Positions 16,941 to 25,096 of a stretch of DNA of 64,000 bases are shown one piece after another. This DNA is from Viridibacterium sp035456105 (GTDB lineage: Bacteria; Pseudomonadota; Gammaproteobacteria; Burkholderiales; Rhodocyclaceae). The stretch spans positions 258,497 through 322,496 of the forward strand of contig DATIDV010000048.1 of NCBI GenBank assembly GCA_035456105.1. The letters run 5' to 3'. Positions within the stretch are counted from its first letter, which is position 1. Every line of letters starts with the position of its first letter. A model generated the notes under the pieces. That model was given only the letters and a program-made list of their open reading frames with translations. It did no database searches and had not been told where the DNA came from. A program made the translations under genes and the position numbers.

Positions 16941-18386
16941 ATGTCCCTGCAACCCGTCATTCTTTCCGGTGGTTCCGGCACCCGCCTGTGGCCAGCTTCG
17001 CGCGAGCATTATCCGAAGCAGTTGCTGCCACTCACGGCCGACGACACCCTGCTGCAGATCACCGCGACACGTGCTGATGGCATCACGGGCGTTGATATTG
17101 CCGAGCCGATTGTCGTGACCAACGAAGACCATCGTTTCATCATTGCCGAACAACTGCGCCAGATCGGCAAGCCAAGCCGCCGTATCGTGCTTGAGCCAGT
17201 GGGCCGCAATACAGCCCCGGCCATGCAGCTTGCGGCGCTTGTCGCGGCTCAGGATGGCGCCGACCCGGTGCTGCTGATCATGCCAGCCGACCATGTGGTG
17301 GCAGACGCCCCGGCATTTCGCAAGGCCATGCAGGAAGGTTACGCGCAGGCGCAGGCCGGCGGTCTGGTCACCTTCGGCATCGTGCCGGACCGTGCGGAAA
17401 CAGGCTATGGCTATATTCGCAGTGGTGCGCCCGTGGCGGGCGCGAGCAGTGCGCGCCAGTTGGCAGCCTTCGTCGAAAAACCCAATGCTCAACGTGCCGC
17501 GGAATACGTCAGTAGCGGCGAGTACCTGTGGAACAGCGGCATCTTCATGATGAAGGCATCGGTGTGGGTGAAGGCGCTCGAAGCGCTGCGCCCGGACATC
17601 GCCAAGGCCTGCGAGCAGGCCGTCACTGCGGCACAGCGCGATGTGGACTTCATCCGTGTCGACAAGGCTCTGTTTACCGCCTGCCCGTCGGATTCCATTG
17701 ACTATGCCGTCATGGAAAAACTCGGTGCGCATCCTGAGCTGGGCGCTGCAATCGTCGTGCCGCTCGACGCGGGCTGGAGCGACGTGGGCGCCTGGGATGC
17801 GCTGTGGCAAGTCAGCGACAAGGACGCACAGGGCAATGTCACGCGCGGAGAAGTCATGCTGCACGATACGCAGGACAGTCTCGTCTTCGCTGGTAGTCGT
17901 CTGGTCGCCACCGTGGGCATCAAGGATGTCATCGTCGTGGAAACACCCGACGCCGTGATGGTCGCGGACAAGGCGCATGCGCAGGATGTGAAAGCTATCG
18001 TTGCGCGCATCAAGAGCGAGGGCAAGACGCTCGCCGCCAGCCATCGCAAGGTCTATCGCCCCTGGGGCTGGTACGACAGCATCGACAATGGCGGGCGTTT
18101 CCAGGTCAAGCGCATCGTCGTCAATCCGGGGGCCAAGCTGAGCCTGCAGATGCATCACCATCGCGCCGAGCACTGGATCGTCGTTAGCGGGACTGCCGAA
18201 GTCACTAATGGTGATCAGGTCATGTTGCTCTCTGAAAACCAGTCGACCTATATTCCATTGGGTACGACTCACCGTCTGGCGAACCCCGGCAAGGTGCCGC
18301 TCGAAATCATCGAAGTGCAGTCGGGCTCGTACCTTGGCGAAGACGATATCGTACGATTCGAAGACACCTACGGCCGCACTGCATGA
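16941..18386 (+). CDS. bifunctional mannose-1-phosphate guanylyltransferase/mannose-6-phosphate isomerase
   Basis: A 481-residue enzyme of the AlgA/XanB/ManC type that makes GDP-mannose. The N-terminal nucleotidyltransferase begins with S-G-G-S-G-T-R-L-W-P-A-S-R, with F-V-E-K-P further on; the C-terminal cupin (about residues 365-470) carries R-P-W-G-W-Y-D, K-R-I-V-V-N-P-G and the metal-binding H-H-H-R-A-E-H-W of type II phosphomannose isomerases. ACAGGAGG gives a strong ribosome-binding site. It is downstream of galE, in the same direction. Confidence 0.95.
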   Translation: MSLQPVILSGGSGTRLWPASREHYPKQLLPLTADDTLLQITATRADGITGVDIAEPIVVTNEDHRFIIAEQLRQIGKPSRRIVLEPVGRNTAPAMQLAALVAAQDGADPVLLIMPADHVVADAPAFRKAMQEGYAQAQAGGLVTFGIVPDRAETGYGYIRSGAPVAGASSARQLAAFVEKPNAQRAAEYVSSGEYLWNSGIFMMKASVWVKALEALRPDIAKACEQAVTAAQRDVDFIRVDKALFTACPSDSIDYAVMEKLGAHPELGAAIVVPLDAGWSDVGAWDALWQVSDKDAQGNVTRGEVMLHDTQDSLVFAGSRLVATVGIKDVIVVETPDAVMVADKAHAQDVKAIVARIKSEGKTLAASHRKVYRPWGWYDSIDNGGRFQVKRIVVNPGAKLSLQMHHHRAEHWIVVSGTAEVTNGDQVMLLSENQSTYIPLGTTHRLANPGKVPLEIIEVQSGSYLGEDDIVRFEDTYGRTA

Positions 18387-18427
18387 ACAAAGCTACTGCG
18401 CGGGCCGGGCTTGAAACTCCGGTGCTC

Positions 18428-18445
18428 GCTGTACTCGAGTACAGC
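18428..18445. repeat. perfect 18-base palindrome in the manC-DUF2237 gap
   Basis: GCTGTACTCGAGTACAGC is a perfect dyad, flanked on both sides by partly complementary sequence reaching TTGAAAC on the left and GTTTCAA on the right, so an extended hairpin is possible. No T-run follows. It may be a dispersed hairpin element or a protein site; no second copy is seen in this window. Confidence 0.5.
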
Positions 18446-18524
18446 TCCGCTCCTCGTTTCAATCGCGACCCGCTCGCTACGCTTTCTTCACGCAGTGCCT
18501 GCATATTGTTGAATAGGTCAAGGC

Positions 18525-18890
18525 ATGAGTGACGCTCGTAACGTTCTGGGTAGTCCGCTGATGGCGTGCAGCTATGCGCCGCTCACCGGCTATTTCCGTA
18601 CCGGATGTTGCGACACGGACGCTAGTGATCTCGGACGTCATGTCATCTGCATCAAGGCGACAGCTGAATTCCTCGAGTTCAGTGCCAGGGCCGGCAACGA
18701 TTTGTCTACGCCGCGCCCGGAGTATCGTTTTCGTGGCGTGCAGGAGGGAGATCGCTGGTGTCTGTGCGCGCTGCGCTGGCTGGAGGCTCACGAGGCTGGT
18801 GTTGCGCCGCCTGTGGTGCTTGAAGCGACGCATGAGTCAGCATTGGAGTTGATACCGCTGGGCTTGCTGCAGGAGTTTGCGGTGAGCTGA
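18525..18890 (+). CDS. DUF2237 family protein
   Basis: A 121-residue protein of the DUF2237 family, function unknown. The family hallmarks are clear: N-V-L-G-S-P-L at the start, P-L-T-G-Y-F-R-T-G-C-C-D-T, then F-L-E-F-S-x-x-x-G-N-D-L-S-T-P-R-P-E and G-D-R-W-C-L-C-A. Four conserved cysteines could bind metal. It starts 138 bases after the mannose-1-phosphate guanylyltransferase and ends at a strong bidirectional terminator. Confidence 0.9.
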   Translation: MSDARNVLGSPLMACSYAPLTGYFRTGCCDTDASDLGRHVICIKATAEFLEFSARAGNDLSTPRPEYRFRGVQEGDRWCLCALRWLEAHEAGVAPPVVLEATHESALELIPLGLLQEFAVS

Positions 18891-18922
18891 AAAAAAACAC
18901 GGCGCCAAGGCGCCGTTTTTTT
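18889..18922. terminator. bidirectional rho-independent terminator
   Basis: The stem ACGGCGCC (18899-18906) pairs with GGCGCCGT (18909-18916) around two A residues. It has an A-run on the left and a T-run on the right, so it works for both convergent transcripts (DUF2237 and HDOD genes). Confidence 0.88.
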
Positions 18923-18937
18923 ATCTGTTGTCAGCGC

Positions 18938-20077
18938 TCAGGCGAAATTCAGCCGGTCGGCAAACGATACCGACTCGAGTAATGCCTTGCTGACTTGCTC
19001 ATTGGTCAAACCTAGCGCTTCCGTTTGGCTGCGCAAGGCGTCGGGCAGGAAGTTTTCGGTGGCGATGGCCAGCTTCAGCAACGGTGCGTAGGCTCCTTCT
19101 CCGCGCAGCAAGGCGTCGCCCACGGCGGCGGGCAGGCTCATCTGCTCCAGAATGGCGTCGAGTGAGGCACCCAGTAATACGTTGAGCAGCGAGAAGGCGC
19201 CGGTGATGAACAGGTTGTCCAGTTCACCCTTCCCGAAGAATTGAGCGCCCAGTTTTTCCATCAAATGGCCACGCGTGATCGAGGCCTGCATCACGGCAGG
19301 GGCGATCGGGTCCTTGCTCGCCGATACCAGCAGCAGCGACAGCCACTTGTGCAGCTTGTCCATGCCAAGGATGGTCACGGCATGGCGGAAGGATTGCACT
19401 TCGACCATCAGGCCGAAGCCCGCCGAGTTGATGTACCTGAGCAGCTTGTAGGACAGCGTGACGTCCTGCTTGAGGGCCGCTTCGATCTGTGCCACTTCGG
19501 CTTCGTTACGCACCATATTCAGCAGACGCACGATACCGGCGTGGGAAGGTGCCATCTGCTTGGCAACTGGCGCGCCGTTGAGGAAGAACCAGCCGGCGGC
19601 GCCGTCATACCCATTCGCAATGGCTTGCTGGAAGCCCGTAATGTCCTTGAGGCCCCAAGCCATGGCCAAGCCAGGCGCGCCGGTCGGGTTGGGCAACTTG
19701 TTTGCATCGGCCATGACAAAACGGCAATCCACGTCGCCAGGCCATTGCACGCCGGGTTGATACCAGGTGAGCGCCAGTGGCATGCCTGAGGCGTTGAGTT
19801 GCGAGATCAGCTCCTGCGTCTGCGGGTATTGCAGGGCAGGGGCCGGGATTTCGACCAGCGTGTTCTGTGGTGCTTGCCAGGCCAGCAATTCGGCGGTCGG
19901 TACCAGGCGGCCGAGGCTGACGAAAACCATGTGGCCGGTCGGCCAGTCTTCACTGAAGCTGTTGAGGGCTTCGGCGGCGGCAGGCACGCTTGGGGCATGG
20001 AACACCAGACGGTTGGCGGTGATCGCCCGTTGCTTGTTTACGACCGGCTCGCGGGTAATGAGCACTCCAGCTGACAT
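18938..20077 (-). CDS. HDOD-domain signalling protein with degenerate EAL-like N-terminus
   Basis: A 379-residue cytoplasmic protein of the YuxH-like class. The N-terminus (R-E-P-V-V-N-K-Q-R-A-I-T-A-N-R-L-V-F-H) resembles the start of EAL phosphodiesterase domains, but the E-A-L motif and metal ligands are missing, so cyclic-di-GMP hydrolysis is unlikely. From about residue 175 an HDOD domain follows, with L-L-R-Y-I-N-S-A-G-F-G, A-V-T-I-L-G and W-L-S-L-L. Such proteins are signalling adaptors in proteobacteria. It lies downstream of the 2Fe-2S reductase with a long inverted repeat between. Confidence 0.85.
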   Translation of the reverse strand: MSAGVLITREPVVNKQRAITANRLVFHAPSVPAAAEALNSFSEDWPTGHMVFVSLGRLVPTAELLAWQAPQNTLVEIPAPALQYPQTQELISQLNASGMPLALTWYQPGVQWPGDVDCRFVMADANKLPNPTGAPGLAMAWGLKDITGFQQAIANGYDGAAGWFFLNGAPVAKQMAPSHAGIVRLLNMVRNEAEVAQIEAALKQDVTLSYKLLRYINSAGFGLMVEVQSFRHAVTILGMDKLHKWLSLLLVSASKDPIAPAVMQASITRGHLMEKLGAQFFGKGELDNLFITGAFSLLNVLLGASLDAILEQMSLPAAVGDALLRGEGAYAPLLKLAIATENFLPDALRSQTEALGLTNEQVSKALLESVSFADRLNFA

Positions 20078-20121
20078 GTCTAGCCCTTTTGCGTCTTCGG
20101 TTGGTACGCGAATGTGAAAGT

Positions 20122-20234
20122 GCCTGATGAAGTGGAGCGAGCGGACGACTGGCTAGGCGGGGAGCGGAGACAGTGCGCATGCACGGCGAGCGAGCCAACG
20201 ACGCCAGCCGTTCGCGCAGCCCGCTTCATCAGGT
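20122..20234. repeat. long imperfect inverted repeat between reductase and HDOD genes
   Basis: CCTGATGAAG (20123-20132) is perfectly complementary to CTTCATCAGG (20224-20233), and pairing continues inward with about two-thirds identity for some 20 more bases. The right arm includes the stop codon of the reductase gene. A small inner palindrome, GTGC-GCAT-GCAC, sits near the tip. No T-run, so not a classical terminator. Confidence 0.5.
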
Positions 20235-21254
20235 GCTTTGGGTGTTATCGGCAGAAAAAGTAAAAGCATCAGCAAAAAATGTATCAGCGTGCAAATTGCA
20301 GCGTGCCGTGAAATCGCGGCGGGCCGCGTCAATCATGGCGGGTGCGCCACAGGCATAGACATCGAACCGCGACAAATCGGGGTGGTCGGCCATTACCGCC
20401 TCGTGCACGAAGCCCGTGCGGCCAGTCCAGCCTTCCGGTTGCGCATCCGAAATCACCGGCACATAGCGGAAGTCCGGCAGCTCACGCGCCCATCCTTGAG
20501 CCAGCTCGTGCTGGTAGAGCCCTGCCAGATCGCGCGAGCCCCAGTAGAAATGCACCGGGCGGCGGATGCTGCGCTGGGCCATGTCTTCGATGATGCTCTT
20601 GATCGGCGCGAAGCCCGTGCCGCCCGCCAGGAAGATGATGGGTTTGTCTCCCTCATGCAGGTAGAAGCCGCCCAATGGCCCTTCGATACGCAGGATGTCG
20701 CGCTCCTTCATGGTCGAGAATACCTGGCTGGTGAAGAAACCGCCCTCGACGGCACGGATATGCAGCTCCAGCGCCTCGGCCTGATGCGGCGGGTTGGCCA
20801 TCGAGAAGCTGCGGCGCTTGCCGCCTGCCAGCAGGAAGTCCACATACTGGCCCGCCATGAAGCGGAATGGGTCGTTGGCGGGCAGCTTCACGCTGAGCAC
20901 CATCACGTCATCTGCGGCCTTGGTCAGGCTCTGCACACGGCAGGGCAGCTTGCGGATCGGGATGTCTGTCGTGCGGCGCACCTCGCGGCATTCCACCTCG
21001 ACGTCAGACATGGCATGCGCGCAGCACATCAGGCCTATGCCTTTTTCGCGCTCATCTGCTGACAAGGTTGTCAGCGGTGAACGACCGTGGTCGATCTGGC
21101 CGGAGATCACGCGTGCCTTGCATGAGCCGCAGGCACCGTCCTTGCAGCCATAGGGGATGACCAGCTCGGCATCGAGCGCGGCCTGCAGGATGGTGGTGTC
21201 GGTGGCGGCTGCGAACTGGTGGCCGGTGGGTTGAAGCGTGACCTTGAAAGACAT
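20229..21254 (-). CDS. 2Fe-2S flavin oxidoreductase (AscD/ferredoxin-NADP reductase type)
   Basis: A 341-residue electron-transfer protein. The N-terminal ferredoxin domain has the plant-type cluster ligands C-K-D-G-A-C-G-S-C and a fourth cysteine in G-L-M-C-C. This is followed by an FAD domain with R-S-F-S-M-A-N and a NAD(P) domain with L-A-G-G-T-G-F-A-P-I-K and Y-A-C-G-A-P. Annotated relatives are called CDP-6-deoxy-delta-3,4-glucoseen reductase; no deoxysugar genes are nearby, so the partner reaction is unknown. Start ATG 21254. Confidence 0.9.
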   Translation of the reverse strand: MSFKVTLQPTGHQFAAATDTTILQAALDAELVIPYGCKDGACGSCKARVISGQIDHGRSPLTTLSADEREKGIGLMCCAHAMSDVEVECREVRRTTDIPIRKLPCRVQSLTKAADDVMVLSVKLPANDPFRFMAGQYVDFLLAGGKRRSFSMANPPHQAEALELHIRAVEGGFFTSQVFSTMKERDILRIEGPLGGFYLHEGDKPIIFLAGGTGFAPIKSIIEDMAQRSIRRPVHFYWGSRDLAGLYQHELAQGWARELPDFRYVPVISDAQPEGWTGRTGFVHEAVMADHPDLSRFDVYACGAPAMIDAARRDFTARCNLHADTFFADAFTFSADNTQST

Positions 21255-21284
21255 GGAAAAACCTGACGTGAGAGAATGTGGGCA

Positions 21285-22184
21285 ATGAAAAATGTTCTGA
21301 TCTTAGGCTGCGGCGATGTTGCACAGCGCGCCTTGCCTTGGCTGAGGCAGCGTTTCCGCGTGCTGGCACTGGTTCGCCGGCCTGAAACAGCCGCGGCCCT
21401 GCGCGCCAGAGGCGTGACGCCGGTCATGGGGGATCTGGATTCCCTGCGCTCGCTCAGGCGGCTGGCTGGCATTGCAGACATCGTGCTGCACAGCGCGCCG
21501 CCACCTGATCAGGGCTACGACGACCCCCGCACACGCAGGCTGCTGGCGGCGCTGGGGGGCGGCGAAAGTCTAGCACGCAGGCTGGTCTACATCAGCACCA
21601 GCGGGGTCTACGGAGATTGTGGTGGCGAGCGCGTCGCGGAATCGACGCCGCTGCGACCCGCTACGGCGCGGGCGCGCCGCCGTGTGGCGGCCGAGCGGCA
21701 TCTGCGCGGTTTCACTGCGCGCAATGGTTTGCGACTGACGATCCTGCGCGCGCCGGGCATTTACGCGGCCGAACGCCTGTCGCTGGAACGGTTGAAACGC
21801 CGCGATCCGGTCCTGCTGCAGGGCGACGATGTTTTTACCAATCACATCCATGCCGATGATCTGGCGCGCGTGATGACGCTGGCCATTTTTCGCGGGCAGG
21901 GTGGGCGTGCCTACAACGTCAATGACGATGCTTCGCTGCGTATGGGCGATTATTACGACGGCATGGCTGACGTGTTCGGGCTGCCACGACCGCCGCGCAT
22001 GTCGCGCGAGGAGTGTACGCAACGCCTGTCGCCGATGATGATGTCCTTCATGTCAGAGTCGCGTCGTCTAGACAATGCGCGCATGAAAAAGGAATTGCGG
22101 GTGCGCCTGCAGTGGCCGCAAGTCATCGACGGCCTGCGCGCCATCGGGGCGCAACAGAATTCACTTTCCACGGAGCACGTATGA
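21285..22184 (+). CDS. NAD-dependent epimerase/dehydratase-like SDR protein
   Basis: A 299-residue atypical short-chain dehydrogenase-like protein. The Rossmann motif is L-G-C-G-D-V-A-Q; Y-I-S-T-S-G-V-Y-G-D-C-G-G is well kept, but the catalytic Tyr-x-x-x-Lys is replaced by a basic A-R-A-R-R-R-V-A-A-E stretch, as in the YeeZ-like subgroup. It may therefore bind nucleotide without normal dehydrogenase chemistry. ATG 21285 is preferred over ATG 21276 because M-K-N-V-L-I-L-G-C-G-D is the family start. It overlaps hemJ by four bases. Confidence 0.85.
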   Translation: MKNVLILGCGDVAQRALPWLRQRFRVLALVRRPETAAALRARGVTPVMGDLDSLRSLRRLAGIADIVLHSAPPPDQGYDDPRTRRLLAALGGGESLARRLVYISTSGVYGDCGGERVAESTPLRPATARARRRVAAERHLRGFTARNGLRLTILRAPGIYAAERLSLERLKRRDPVLLQGDDVFTNHIHADDLARVMTLAIFRGQGGRAYNVNDDASLRMGDYYDGMADVFGLPRPPRMSREECTQRLSPMMMSFMSESRRLDNARMKKELRVRLQWPQVIDGLRAIGAQQNSLSTEHV

Positions 22185-22624
22185 TTTTTCTCTGGCTCAA
22201 GGCCTTGCACGTTTTCTTCGTCATCAGCTGGTTCGCCGGGCTGTTCTATCTGCCGCGCATCTTCGTGAACCTCGCAGGTATTACAGCCGAGAGTGGTGCC
22301 GAGCGCGCACGCCTGCTCGGCATGGCAGGACGTCTCAAGCGCTTCATGATCCCGCTGATGCTTGGCACGTGGATTTTCGGTATTGCCATGATCGCCAGCA
22401 GCGGCACCGAGGGCATGTCGGTGTGGTTCCAGCAGCACTGGCTGCATGCCAAGCTCGCCCTGGTACTGGCGCTCACCGGTTACGACGGCTATTGCAAGAA
22501 GCTGCTGCGCGACTTCCAGAACAATCGCAACAAGCGCAGCCACACGTGGTATCGCTGGTTCAACGAAATACCGGCAGCACTTCTCCTGCTGATCCTGATC
22601 CTCGTGATCGTCAAGCCGTTCTAA
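22181..22624 (+). CDS. hemJ: HemJ-type protoporphyrinogen oxidase (UPF0093/CopD-like membrane protein)
   Basis: A 147-residue four-TM protein that oxidises protoporphyrinogen IX in haem synthesis in many bacteria lacking HemG/HemY. The family marks are L-K-A-L-H-V-F-F-V-I-S-W-F-A-G-L-F-Y-L-P-R with the essential histidine near residue 10, and W-L-H-A-K-L-A-L-V with the conserved lysine. It begins inside the stop codon of the SDR gene (ATGA) and ends 20 bases before the methyltransferase gene. Confidence 0.92.
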   Translation: MIFLWLKALHVFFVISWFAGLFYLPRIFVNLAGITAESGAERARLLGMAGRLKRFMIPLMLGTWIFGIAMIASSGTEGMSVWFQQHWLHAKLALVLALTGYDGYCKKLLRDFQNNRNKRSHTWYRWFNEIPAALLLLILILVIVKPF

Positions 22625-22644
22625 CTGCGCATTTTGATATTCAA

Positions 22645-23796
22645 ATGAGTGAAACCTTCTTCTCCCCATGCCCGCGCAGTCTTGAGCCCTTCCTTGTCGA
22701 AGAGCTGACGCGCTTCGGCGCGAGCAATATCGAGACCGTGCATGGCGGCGTGCAGTACAAGGGCGACTGGCTGCTGGCCTGGCGCACCAATCTTGAAAGC
22801 CGCATCGCCACGCGTGTGCTGTGGCGTGTCGGCATGACCCGCTATCGCAGTGAAGATGAAGTGTACAAACTCGCCTATGCGACGACCTGGGCCAAGTGGT
22901 TCAGCGCGGAGCAGACCATCCGTGTCTACGTCACGGCCATCAAATCGCCGCTGAAGAGTCTCAACTTCACCACGCTCAAGGTGAAGGACGGTTTGTGCGA
23001 CCACTTCCGCACCGTGGTCGGCAAACGGCCCAGCGTCGACACCGAAGCGCCCGACATGCGCATCCACGCCTTCCTCACCGAAGATATGTGCACGCTGTAT
23101 CTCGACACCTCGGGCGAGCCGCTCTACAAGCGCGGCTTCAAGCCCGCCAAGGTTGAAGCGCCGCTCAAGGAAAATCTTGCGGCGGGCATCCTGCGCCTGA
23201 GTGGTTGGCAGCCTGGACAAAGCCTGTTGGATCCGATGTGTGGCAGCGGGACTTTCCTTGTCGAGGCTGCGCAGATGACGCTGAATATCGCGCCGGGCTT
23301 GGGGCGCAGATTTGCATTCGAGAATTTCCGCAACTTCGACGCGGCCGAGTATCAACGTTTGCACGCCGCGCTCGAAAACCAGCGCTTGCCCGTGCGTTCG
23401 CTGCCCGTGTTCGGGGCGGACATCGATCCGTATCAGATTGCCGCGACCGAGGAGAATCTCGCCGCAGCAGGTTTGCTGGAACAGGTCGAGCTGGTGGTTA
23501 ACGATGTGCTGGACCTGGAGCCGCCGACGGCCGAAGGCGTGTGGGTCAGCAATCCGCCCTATGGCGTGCGGCTATCGTCGGGCGATGAACTGGCGGAGTG
23601 GTATCCGAAGCTGGGGAACGTACTCAAGCAGCGTTTTGCAGGCTGGAACTGCTATTTCCTGACTGCGGACACACAGATGTACAAGCTTATGGGCTTGCGC
23701 GCCAGCAAGAAGACTCCCTTGATGAATGGCGATCTGGATTGCCGTCTCTATGAGTACAAGATGCTGGCGGGCAGCGCTCGCGAAGTCTTCAAATGA
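22645..23796 (+). CDS. THUMP-domain RNA methyltransferase (RlmL-like)
   Basis: A 383-residue class I methyltransferase acting on RNA guanine N2. An N-terminal THUMP/RlmL-N region (about 1-160, with P-L-Y-K-R-G-F-K) precedes the Rossmann domain with L-D-P-M-C-G-S-G-T-F-L-V-E-A and the catalytic S-N-P-P-Y-G-V-R. E. coli RlmKL is a 702-residue fusion; here only the RlmL half is present, as is common outside enteric bacteria. ATG 22645 begins the conserved M-S-E-T-F-F-S-P-C-P-R. The exact rRNA target (probably G2445 of 23S) is inferred. Confidence 0.9.
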   Translation: MSETFFSPCPRSLEPFLVEELTRFGASNIETVHGGVQYKGDWLLAWRTNLESRIATRVLWRVGMTRYRSEDEVYKLAYATTWAKWFSAEQTIRVYVTAIKSPLKSLNFTTLKVKDGLCDHFRTVVGKRPSVDTEAPDMRIHAFLTEDMCTLYLDTSGEPLYKRGFKPAKVEAPLKENLAAGILRLSGWQPGQSLLDPMCGSGTFLVEAAQMTLNIAPGLGRRFAFENFRNFDAAEYQRLHAALENQRLPVRSLPVFGADIDPYQIAATEENLAAAGLLEQVELVVNDVLDLEPPTAEGVWVSNPPYGVRLSSGDELAEWYPKLGNVLKQRFAGWNCYFLTADTQMYKLMGLRASKKTPLMNGDLDCRLYEYKMLAGSAREVFK

Positions 23797-23820
23797 GCAC
23801 TGCTCCAGGACCGAAGTAAA

Positions 23821-23850
23821 ACAAAAGGCCGCATTTGCGGCCTTTTGTTT
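23821..23850. terminator. bidirectional rho-independent terminator
   Basis: ACAAAAGGCCGC (23821-23832) pairs perfectly with GCGGCCTTTTGT (23837-23848) around a four-base ATTT loop, with A- and T-runs built into the stem. It lies between the convergent RlmL-like and pilU genes. Confidence 0.88.
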
Positions 23851-23868
23851 GTGTTCGCGGCGACAGCC

Positions 23869-25002
23869 TCAAACGATGTCGAGATTCTGCACGTTGCCGA
23901 GGAAGTCCTTGTCCGTGTGCTTGCTGTTGAGCTTGATTTGCAGTCGCAGATCGTTCACCGAGTCGGCATTGCGCAGCGCGTCTTCCATGCTGATCAGTTC
24001 GGCTTCGAAGAGATCGAACAGCGCCTGGTCGAAAGTCTGCATGCCGAGCTCGCGTGAGCGTTTCATGACTTCCTTGAGCTCATGTACTTCGCCCTTGAAG
24101 ATCAGGTCGGAAATCAGTGGCGAGTTGAGCATGATTTCCACCGCAGGTACGCGGCCCTTGCGATCCTTCATCGGCAACAGGCGTTGCGAAATCATGGCGC
24201 GCAAATTGAGCGACAGGTCCATCAGCAGCTGCGCACGACGCTCTTCGGGGAAGAAGTTGATGATGCGGTCAATCGCCTGATTGGCACTGTTTGCGTGCAG
24301 CGTGGCGAGACACAGGTGGCCGGTTTCAGCGAATGCGATGGCGTGGTCCATCGATTCGCGGTCGCGGATTTCGCCCATCAGGATCACATCAGGCGCCTGG
24401 CGTAAGGTGTTCTTCAGTCCCGACTCCCAGTCGTCCGTATCGAGGCCCACTTCGCGCTGCGTGACGATGCAGTTCTTGTGGGCATGTACGTATTCGATCG
24501 GGTCTTCGAGCGTGATGATGTGGCCGTAGCTGTTCTCGTTGCGGTAGTCGACCATTGCAGCGAGCGTTGTCGTCTTGCCGGTGCCGGTGCCGCCGACGAA
24601 GATGATCAGGCCGCGCTTGGACATGCCGATGTCCTGCAGCGTGAGGGGGACACCGAGTTCCTGCAGTGTCGGGATCTTCGTTGCAATGGTCCGCGCCACG
24701 ATGCCGACCTTACCCTGCTGCACGAAAGCGTTGACGCGGAAGCGGCCGATGCCGGATGGCGAGATCGCGAAATTGCATTCCTTGGTGGATTCGAACTCGG
24801 CGGCTTGCCTGTCGTTCATGATCGAGCGCGCCAGCTCGGCCGTGTGCGTCGGGCTGAGAATCTGGTTCGACTGCGGCATGATCTTGCCGTCGACCTTGAT
24901 GGCAGGCGGAAAGCCGGCGGTGATGAAAAGGTCAGAACCCCTCTTGCTCATCATGAGCTTGAGCAGGTCCTGCATGAACTTGATTGCCTGATCGCGTTCC
25001 AT
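23869..25002 (-). CDS. pilU: type IV pilus retraction ATPase paralogue PilU
   Basis: A 377-residue hexameric AAA-type secretion ATPase assisting pilus retraction. It shows the Walker A G-G-T-G-T-G-K-T-T-T, the Asp box with I-I-T-L-E-D-P-I-E, the Walker B-like V-I-L-M-G-E-I-R-D-R-E and the His box A-E-T-G-H-L-C-L-A-T-L-H-A-N. The extended C-terminus ending in G-N-V-Q-N-L-D-I-V distinguishes PilU from PilT. It lies 94 bases downstream of pilT in the same direction. Confidence 0.95.
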   Translation of the reverse strand: MERDQAIKFMQDLLKLMMSKRGSDLFITAGFPPAIKVDGKIMPQSNQILSPTHTAELARSIMNDRQAAEFESTKECNFAISPSGIGRFRVNAFVQQGKVGIVARTIATKIPTLQELGVPLTLQDIGMSKRGLIIFVGGTGTGKTTTLAAMVDYRNENSYGHIITLEDPIEYVHAHKNCIVTQREVGLDTDDWESGLKNTLRQAPDVILMGEIRDRESMDHAIAFAETGHLCLATLHANSANQAIDRIINFFPEERRAQLLMDLSLNLRAMISQRLLPMKDRKGRVPAVEIMLNSPLISDLIFKGEVHELKEVMKRSRELGMQTFDQALFDLFEAELISMEDALRNADSVNDLRLQIKLNSKHTDKDFLGNVQNLDIV

Positions 25003-25096
25003 CTTGCATCAACCCTGGTTGGCTACTTCGAATAGATCATCATAGCGCCATGGCGACCGCCCTGGTGGGGCGGCCGACCAGCGCAAAGGGGGCGGA

